35,675 bases of DNA from DASXAQ01 sp036406615 (lineage in GTDB: Bacteria; Actinomycetota; UBA4738). The notes beneath the pieces are model-generated. The model saw nothing but the letters and a program-made list of their open reading frames with translations. It ran no database searches and was not told where the DNA came from. Positions 32,253-35,675 of the stretch are shown here, in pieces (positions within the stretch are counted from its first letter, which is position 1; the number at the start of each line of letters is the position of its first letter). The position numbers and the translations under genes are program-made. The DNA lies in the NCBI GenBank assembly GCA_036406615.1, contig DASXAQ010000102.1:1-35675 (forward strand), read 5' to 3'.

Positions 32253-32918
32253 CTAGGGGACGGCGGCCGGATCGGCCAGCACGATCAGCCGGTCCGGGGC
32301 CATGCGCGACGCGGGCACGTCGCGTCCGGCGAGCAGGTCGGCCATGGCGGGGCGCTTCTCGTGCCCGGACACCAGGAAGATGCCGACGGAGGCCGCGGAC
32401 AGGACGGGGACCGTCAGGGTGACCCGCGGGACGAACGGCGGCTGCCCGGCCTCGGGCACGTACACGACCCAGCGTTCGACCTCGTGCACCTCCGGCCGAC
32501 CGGGGAACAGCGACGCGGTGTGGCCGTCGGGCCCCAGGCCGTACAGCGCCAGGTCGAAGCGGGGGTGGTCCCCGAAGCGGTCGCGCAAGGTCGCCTGGTA
32601 GCCGTCGGCGTCGCACGCGGCCCCATCGATCGGGTAGGACCTGGCGGGCACCTTCGACAGGAGCGCACGGTTCGCCATGCCGACGTCGGAGTCGGGATGA
32701 TCGACGGGCACGCAGCGCTCGTCGCCGAAGAAGGCCTCGACGCGCGACCAGGGGTAGTCGCGCTGCTCGGCCAGGCGTTCGTAGCAGGCCTGCGGGGTCG
32801 AGCCGCCGGAGAGCACGATCGTGCCGGGCTGCAGCTCGAGGAACAGGGCGACCGCGGCCTCGGCGACGTTGTCCACGACCCGCAGCTCGGGCTCGGGCCG
32901 CGTTGGCTGGCCGGTCAC
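32253..32918 (-). CDS. pgl: 6-phosphogluconolactonase
   Basis: A 221-residue enzyme that hydrolyses 6-phosphogluconolactone in the oxidative pentose phosphate pathway. LSGGSTPQACYERLA, FFGDERCVPVDHPDSDVGMANRALL, LALYGLGPDGHTASLFPG and VSGHEKRPAM are all family motifs. The length is slightly below the usual 230-260. I place the start at GTG 32918, because it overlaps the stop of an 11-codon frame (GTGA) and the conserved region begins soon after. An in-frame GTG at 33005 would give 250 residues. A single-base error near the start would join the small frame to pgl; this should be kept in mind. Confidence 0.93.
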   Translation of the reverse strand: MTGQPTRPEPELRVVDNVAEAAVALFLELQPGTIVLSGGSTPQACYERLAEQRDYPWSRVEAFFGDERCVPVDHPDSDVGMANRALLSKVPARSYPIDGAACDADGYQATLRDRFGDHPRFDLALYGLGPDGHTASLFPGRPEVHEVERWVVYVPEAGQPPFVPRVTLTVPVLSAASVGIFLVSGHEKRPAMADLLAGRDVPASRMAPDRLIVLADPAAVP

Positions 32919-32950
32919 CGGCGGCGAACGCGGGGGAGTGGGTCGGACAT
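32915..32950 (-). CDS. Possible leader peptide of pgl, 11 residues
   Basis: ATG at 32950 opens the frame MSDPLPRVRRR, whose TGA overlaps the pgl GTG by GTGA. A TACGCT box ends 6 nt before this ATG, so the message would begin here without a leader. The peptide has four Arg in its last five residues, which could slow ribosomes. Alternatively it is the true N-terminus of Pgl with a frameshift in the sequence. Coupling by GTGA is seen elsewhere in the window, so a real uORF is reasonable. Confidence 0.4.
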   Translation of the reverse strand: MSDPLPRVRRR

Positions 32951-32956
32951 GAATGG

Positions 32957-32962
32957 AGCGTA
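32957..32962 (-). promoter_or_regulatory. -10 box upstream of pgl leader
   Basis: On the minus strand TACGCT ends 6 nt before the ATG at 32950. It would be the promoter of the pgl-gnd operon. Confidence 0.4.
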
Positions 32963-33028
32963 GCTCAAGGGACAACGAAGGCAGGCCGGCAGCGGACGGA
33001 TCCACGTGACTCGGGGCTCGGAGGAGGT

Positions 33029-33058
33029 TTGCGCCCGGGGTGTGCAGGATGGCATGCT
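33029..33058 (+). promoter_or_regulatory. Sigma-70-like promoter of candidate small RNA
   Basis: TTGCGC at 33029-33034 and CATGCT at 33053-33058 are 18 bp apart, the form of a stable-RNA promoter. Transcription would start near 33064-33066. Confidence 0.4.
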
Positions 33059-33063
33059 AGGGA

Positions 33064-33154
33064 GGCTTTTTCGGAGTCCGAAAGCGTCGGATCGATAAGG
33101 TCCGGCGACCAAGCGGCGGCGCGCGGCGGGCACGCGCCGCCGCCCCCTTTTGGG
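33064..33154 (+). ncRNA. Candidate small RNA, about 90 nt, three stem-loops
   Basis: No coding frame is evident here, but the stretch has a promoter, two internal stem-loops and a terminator. Stem 1: TTTCG/CGAAA within the near-palindrome TTTCGGA-G-TCCGAAA (33069-33083). Stem 2: CGTCGGA with TCCGGCG (7 bp including one G-U), loop TCGATAAGG. Stem 3: a perfect 11-bp GC stem (33113-33143). The next gene is tRNA-Val(CAC), which has its own -10 box. It matches neither 4.5S, 6S, tmRNA nor the actinobacterial 6C motif as I know them. It may be a regulatory RNA or a leader of the tRNA transcript. Confidence 0.35.
33113..33154 (+). terminator. Rho-independent-type terminator upstream of tRNA-Val(CAC)
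   Basis: GCGGCGGCGCG (33113-33123) and CGCGCCGCCGC (33133-33143) are perfect 11-bp arms with a 9-nt loop, followed by CCCC and four T. It would stop a + strand transcript just before the tRNA promoter. No + strand gene ends here, hence the small RNA proposal. Confidence 0.55.
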
Positions 33155-33161
33155 CCGGTGC

Positions 33162-33167
33162 TATCGT
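33162..33167 (+). promoter_or_regulatory. -10 box of tRNA-Val(CAC)
   Basis: TATCGT ends 10 nt before the tRNA, the same arrangement as TACAAT before tRNA-Val(GAC) at 2602. Confidence 0.5.
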
Positions 33168-33177
33168 GGTCAGCCGA

Positions 33178-33252
33178 GGGCGCGTAGCTCAGCGGGAGAG
33201 CGCTTGCTTCACACGCAAGAGGTCGCAGGTTCAAAACCTGCCGCGCCCACCA
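33178..33252 (+). tRNA. tRNA-Val (anticodon CAC), CCA encoded
   Basis: The acceptor GGGCGCG (33178-33184) pairs with CGCGCCC (33242-33248). The anticodon stem CTTGC/GCAAG holds the loop TTCACAC with anticodon CAC, and the T-arm GCAGG/CCTGC holds TTCAAAA. Discriminator A is followed by an encoded CCA (33250-33252). It reads the codon GTG, which is abundant in this GC-rich genome. Confidence 0.96.
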
Positions 33253-33347
33253 GCGACAACGGATCCTGAGCCCCTCGATTCTGTGCCAGCTCTTGCGGGA
33301 GCAATTCTCTCTTGCACGCTCACTGTCGTCCCGGGCACGATTCGGGT

Positions 33348-34673
33348 GTGAGCCGGCCACAGACCTCGTACGCGTGGAACGGGAGCACCGCGCTCGCGTA
33401 TCAGGTCGTGGGGTCATCCGGTCCGGATCTCCTGCTCGTCCCGGGCTCGGTGACGCACCTGGAAGTGCTCTGGGACGAGCCCAGGGTCGGTCGCTTCATC
33501 ACCCGGCTGGCAGGTTTCTCTCGACTCATCCTGATGGATCCTCGCGGCCTGGGGCTCTCGGATCGACTGACCGAAGTCCCAACCCTGGACGAACGGGTCG
33601 CGGATCTGATGTCGGTGCTCGACGCGGCGCAGAGCGAACGCGCCACGTTGTTCGGGAACGCCGACACGGGACCCGCGTGTATCGCCGCGGCGGCCGCTCA
33701 CCCCGAGCGGGTCGGGCGCCTGATCCTGCTCGGAACCTACGCCAAGGCAAGCTGGAGCGAGGACTATCCGATGGGGTGGACGCAGGAGCGGTGGGGTGAT
33801 TTCGAGCGGTACGTGAAGGAAGACTGGGGCAGGGAGATCCGAACGGCCGATGCAGTCCCGTCCATGGTCGGCGACCCGGCGTTCCTGCAGTGGGCCGCGA
33901 CCCTCATGCGCGTGGGCGCAAGTCCGCGCGCCATCCTTCTGCTTGGGGAGATGACGATGTCCGTCGATGTGCGCCCTCTCCTGCAACAGATCGCTGTGCC
34001 CACGCTCGTGATGCACAGGATCGGGGACCGCATCAACACCCTGGATCAAGGTCGATATCTCGCCGAGCGCATCCCGGGGGCACGATGGGTCGAGCTTCCC
34101 GGGGACGACTTCCTGCTCTGGGCCGGCGACACCGACGTGATCGTCGACGAAGTGGAGGAGTTCCTCACGGGGCGCCGGGGTGGGGCCGCACCGACTCGGG
34201 TCGTGGCAACGGTCATGTTCACCGACGTGGTCGACTCGACGGAGCGGGCCCAGGAGCTGGGCGATCGTGGGTGGGCAGATCTCCTCGAGGTGCACAACGC
34301 CAGGATCCGGGCCCAGCTGCACCGGTTCGGGGGCCATGAGATCGATACGGCCGGAGACGGCTTCCTCGTGTCGTTCGAGTCGCCCACCGCCGCCATCGAA
34401 TGCGCCAGGGCCGTGCTCGAGTCGGTTGGCGAGATCGGCGTGAGACTTCGGATCGGCTTGCACACGGGCGAGTGCGACGTGGTCGGAGACAGGCTCCGGG
34501 GGGTCGCCGTCCACGTCGGAGCCCGCGTGGCCGCGAAGGCCGATGCCGGGGAGATCCTTGTGTCGCAGACGGTAAAGGACCTGTTGGCCGGGGCGCGGTT
34601 CGAGTTTCGGGAGCGGGGCTCGCACCAACTGAAGGGGGTCCCCGGCGAGTGGAGAGTCTATGCGGTCAAATGA
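33348..34673 (+). CDS. Alpha/beta hydrolase-fold/class III nucleotide cyclase fusion (Rv1900c-like)
   Basis: A 441-residue fusion like Rv1900c of M. tuberculosis. Residues 1-278 form an alpha/beta hydrolase domain and about 284-441 a cyclase domain (FTDVVDST with metal Asp293, DTAGDGF with Asp337, VHVGARV, GEILVS). In the hydrolase the nucleophile elbow is GNADTG with Ala105 in place of Ser, and the usual catalytic His is Phe255 in LPGDDFLLW; it should be inactive and may be a ligand sensor. In the cyclase the usual substrate Lys is Asp333 and the usual Asn is His, so the product is uncertain. The GTG at 33348 is chosen for its place just before the conserved start; a weak CACGAT lies 6 nt upstream. 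Confidence 0.9.
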   Translation: MSRPQTSYAWNGSTALAYQVVGSSGPDLLLVPGSVTHLEVLWDEPRVGRFITRLAGFSRLILMDPRGLGLSDRLTEVPTLDERVADLMSVLDAAQSERATLFGNADTGPACIAAAAAHPERVGRLILLGTYAKASWSEDYPMGWTQERWGDFERYVKEDWGREIRTADAVPSMVGDPAFLQWAATLMRVGASPRAILLLGEMTMSVDVRPLLQQIAVPTLVMHRIGDRINTLDQGRYLAERIPGARWVELPGDDFLLWAGDTDVIVDEVEEFLTGRRGGAAPTRVVATVMFTDVVDSTERAQELGDRGWADLLEVHNARIRAQLHRFGGHEIDTAGDGFLVSFESPTAAIECARAVLESVGEIGVRLRIGLHTGECDVVGDRLRGVAVHVGARVAAKADAGEILVSQTVKDLLAGARFEFRERGSHQLKGVPGEWRVYAVK

Positions 34674-34692
34674 CGGGCCGGTCGCCGCCCGT
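34673..34692 (+). terminator. Short hairpin directly after cyclase stop
   Basis: ACGGGC (34673-34678) and GCCCGT (34687-34692) form a 6-bp stem at the stop codon, followed by a C-rich run without T. Weak terminator candidate. Confidence 0.3.
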
Positions 34693-34720
34693 TCCCGCCC
34701 CTCCGCATCCCGCCTAGCCC

Positions 34721-34989
34721 TTGTACTGGAGCAGGGCCGACGCGTTTGCTGAGTATCAGAAGCAATACCCGACCAATTCAGCGGGGTTGACGGCGGCTGG
34801 GTTTCCGCCGTCGTTCCATGTCGGATGAGATCCCCCGATGCCTATGACCAGATGTCTGCTCTGCTCCAGTCGATGCCGGGCGTGAGCAAGATTGCGCCCG
34901 ACTTCAGTTCCATTCCGATTACCCCGGTCACCGGTGAAGCCGAGCACGCAGTCTTCGAGTGTCTTCAGAGCGCGTTCCCAAGCCCGTGA
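34721..34989 (+). pseudogene. FtsX extracellular-domain-like remnant, disrupted
   Basis: The + strand frame from 34721 encodes LYWSRADAFAEYQKQYP, then GFPPSFHVG, followed by TGA (34826-34828). A second frame continues with PDAYDQMSALLQSMPGVSKI. Together these match the order of the FtsX extracellular domain (SKxxAxxEFxxxY; LPxSFxV; DPxxYxxVxxxLxxLPGV). One nonsense codon and a one-base shift in a run of five C (near 34830-34835) separate the parts; adding one C gives DPPDAYDQM. The start is also missing: a TAG lies at 34715-34717, two codons before. It is probably a decayed fragment. The last 30 residues to the TGA at 34989 do not match. It lacks the membrane part of FtsX. Confidence 0.55.
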
Positions 34990-35030
34990 GAGCAAGGCCA
35001 TCCACCGCGAGCGCGAAGCAGTGAGCGTCC

Positions 35031-35228
35031 CTACGTCTCCTGCGAAGAGGAAACGCTGGCGATGAGCTCGTCGTCCGCGACCTCGCGACGCGCTCCCTGA
35101 CATGGCTCACACGTGACCGGGGCGTTCGTGGACTCCCACGCCATGCCGGGACTCAAGCCGCAGAGCGTTTCCTTCAGCTCGACGTCGACCAGGTGGACGT
35201 GCCCGTTCGGATCCCGTTCGTGTTCCAT
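35031..35228 (-). CDS. Small Cys-containing protein, possible zinc binder, 65 residues
   Basis: A 65-residue protein with HLVDVELKETLCG in the first half and VTCEPCQGAR in the second, i.e. His and three Cys arranged like a small zinc ribbon. Such small proteins are common and unnamed in actinobacteria. The C-terminus is acidic and Ser-rich. Third codon positions are mostly G/C as in real genes here. The ATG at 35228 follows a 12-bp palindrome (35232-35243) by a few bases. Shine-Dalgarno evidence is weak. Confidence 0.5.
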   Translation of the reverse strand: MEHERDPNGHVHLVDVELKETLCGLSPGMAWESTNAPVTCEPCQGARREVADDELIASVSSSQET

Positions 35229-35231
35229 CCT

Positions 35232-35243
35232 GGGTACGTACCC
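35232..35243. repeat. Perfect 12-bp palindrome GGGTACGTACCC
   Basis: GGGTAC (35232-35237) is followed at once by GTACCC (35238-35243). It lies 3 bp before the ATG of the small Cys protein (minus strand), where an operator or a -10 region would be. Confidence 0.4.
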
Positions 35244-35270
35244 GACGCAGACCGAACCAACCGGATTCTG

Positions 35271-35295
35271 GCGCTACACGGCTCGCTCGTAGCGC
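35271..35295. repeat. Inverted repeat with 11-nt loop
   Basis: GCGCTAC (35271-35277) and GTAGCGC (35289-35295) are perfect 7-bp arms. The 165-bp region 35229-35393 holds no convincing gene on either strand; this hairpin is its only other structure. Confidence 0.3.
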
Positions 35296-35399
35296 TGGCG
35301 TTCCCAATCGGTCACCGCACACACGTGTCCGACTTGGGCATTGACTCTGCCCGGCTGGAGGCGATTGGATTCGAATGCGGGCGTACGAGGGGGATGGCG

Positions 35400-35675
35400 A
35401 TGACGCGCCATTGGGGATTTCAGGGGGGCATTGCGCTGGCCTTGTCTCTGGTTTCGTTCATGCTGGTTCTGTCGTCGACCCCGGTGGCGAACTCGGCTGT
35501 GGCGTCCACCTTTGGAGTTCGGCCGGAGTCGGGGCCGCCGGGTACTGAAGTGAGCATCCGTGGGACCGGCCTCCCGAATGTTTCTCGACCGTGCGGGCTG
35601 GCCTCCCCGTACACCCTGAGCTTCCACGATGCCGCGCGCCGCGTTACCGACTTTGGGTTCGTTCCAGTCCGGGAC
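35400..35675 (+). CDS. Secreted protein with TIG/IPT-like domain, 3' end outside window
   Basis: The first 92 codons of a gene that leaves the window. Residues about 1-32 are a signal peptide: a basic start (MTRHWGFQ), a hydrophobic core and ANSAVA. The mature start STFGVRPESGPPGTEVSIRGTGLP is typical of TIG/IPT-type immunoglobulin-like domains of cell-surface proteins. One Cys is seen in RPCGLASPY. The ATG at 35400 is chosen over the ATG at 35394 because GAGGGGG (35387-35393) is 6 nt away, a suitable distance. Function beyond a surface role is unknown. Confidence 0.7.
   Translation, partial: MTRHWGFQGGIALALSLVSFMLVLSSTPVANSAVASTFGVRPESGPPGTEVSIRGTGLPNVSRPCGLASPYTLSFHDAARRVTDFGFVPVRD

Noticed and set aside
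32955..32975. tRNA-like start GCGTAGCTCA upstream of pgl.
   Set aside because: Only about 10 nt resemble a tRNA 5' part; no anticodon arm or T-arm follows.
34756..35103. Minus strand frame of 115 codons.
   Set aside because: No family pattern or ribosome site, and the + strand of the same stretch shows FtsX-like protein fragments.

Overview
The window is a high-GC, gene-dense chromosomal segment, most likely from an actinomycetote. The support is indirect: frequent GTG starts, many 4-bp ATGA/GTGA gene overlaps, several apparently leaderless starts, CCA-encoding tRNA genes, and families common in high-GC Gram-positives (DUF4386, DUF2252, HTH_42, LuxR/AAA regulators, alpha/beta hydrolase-cyclase fusions, Rv2258c-like methyltransferases). 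A Chloroflexota relative (Limnocylindria type) is the main alternative. There is no insertion sequence, integrase, phage module or CRISPR array.

Layout. 1-3200: a cut-off dihydrofolate-reductase-fold gene, a DUF4386 membrane protein, a winged-helix/two-TM gene pair, tRNA-Val(GAC) and two very small genes. 3246-4630: a nitroreductase and alpha/beta hydrolase pair. 4627-8614 (minus): a 1079-residue AAA/TPR/LuxR regulator, followed by a ferredoxin domain fused to a class III nucleotide cyclase. 8732-13642: a membrane-anchored lipase-like hydrolase, a prolyl oligopeptidase and a secreted seven-bladed Vgb-like propeller with a cupredoxin-like tail. 13670-16056 (minus): a three-gene operon of APH(6)-type kinase, methyltransferase and cupin. 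16123-17193: a molybdopterin sulfite-oxidase-type enzyme. 17174-19902 (minus): a membrane-anchored HTH protein coupled to a polysaccharide deacetylase/GT2 fusion. 20122-23385: a VOC remnant, a two-domain VOC protein, a Nudix hydrolase and two membrane proteins.

23438-27162 (minus): a heterodimeric ABC exporter with one degenerate ATP site. 27198-29184 (minus): a YgfZ-type folate-binding protein and an HTH_42 protein. 29381-31140: a DUF2252 protein and a small membrane peptide. 31197-32950 (minus): pgl and gnd of the oxidative pentose phosphate pathway, with a possible 11-residue leader peptide. 33029-33252: a candidate small RNA with its own promoter and terminator, then tRNA-Val(CAC). 33348-34673: an alpha/beta hydrolase-cyclase fusion whose hydrolase domain lacks its Ser and His. 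34721-35675: a broken FtsX-extracellular-domain remnant, a small Cys-rich gene and the start of a secreted TIG-like protein.

Themes. Two unusual nucleotide cyclases sit 28 kb apart, one linked to an Fe-S domain and one to a dead hydrolase; both lack the usual substrate Lys and have His in place of the conserved Asn. Six genes share a TANNNT box ending exactly 7 nt before the start codon, which suggests leaderless transcription is common here. No single novel multi-gene defence-type system is evident. The best candidates for undescribed biology are the ferredoxin-cyclase/LuxR operon, the HTH-TM/deacetylase-GT operon, the small RNA upstream of tRNA-Val(CAC), and the winged-helix/two-TM pair.
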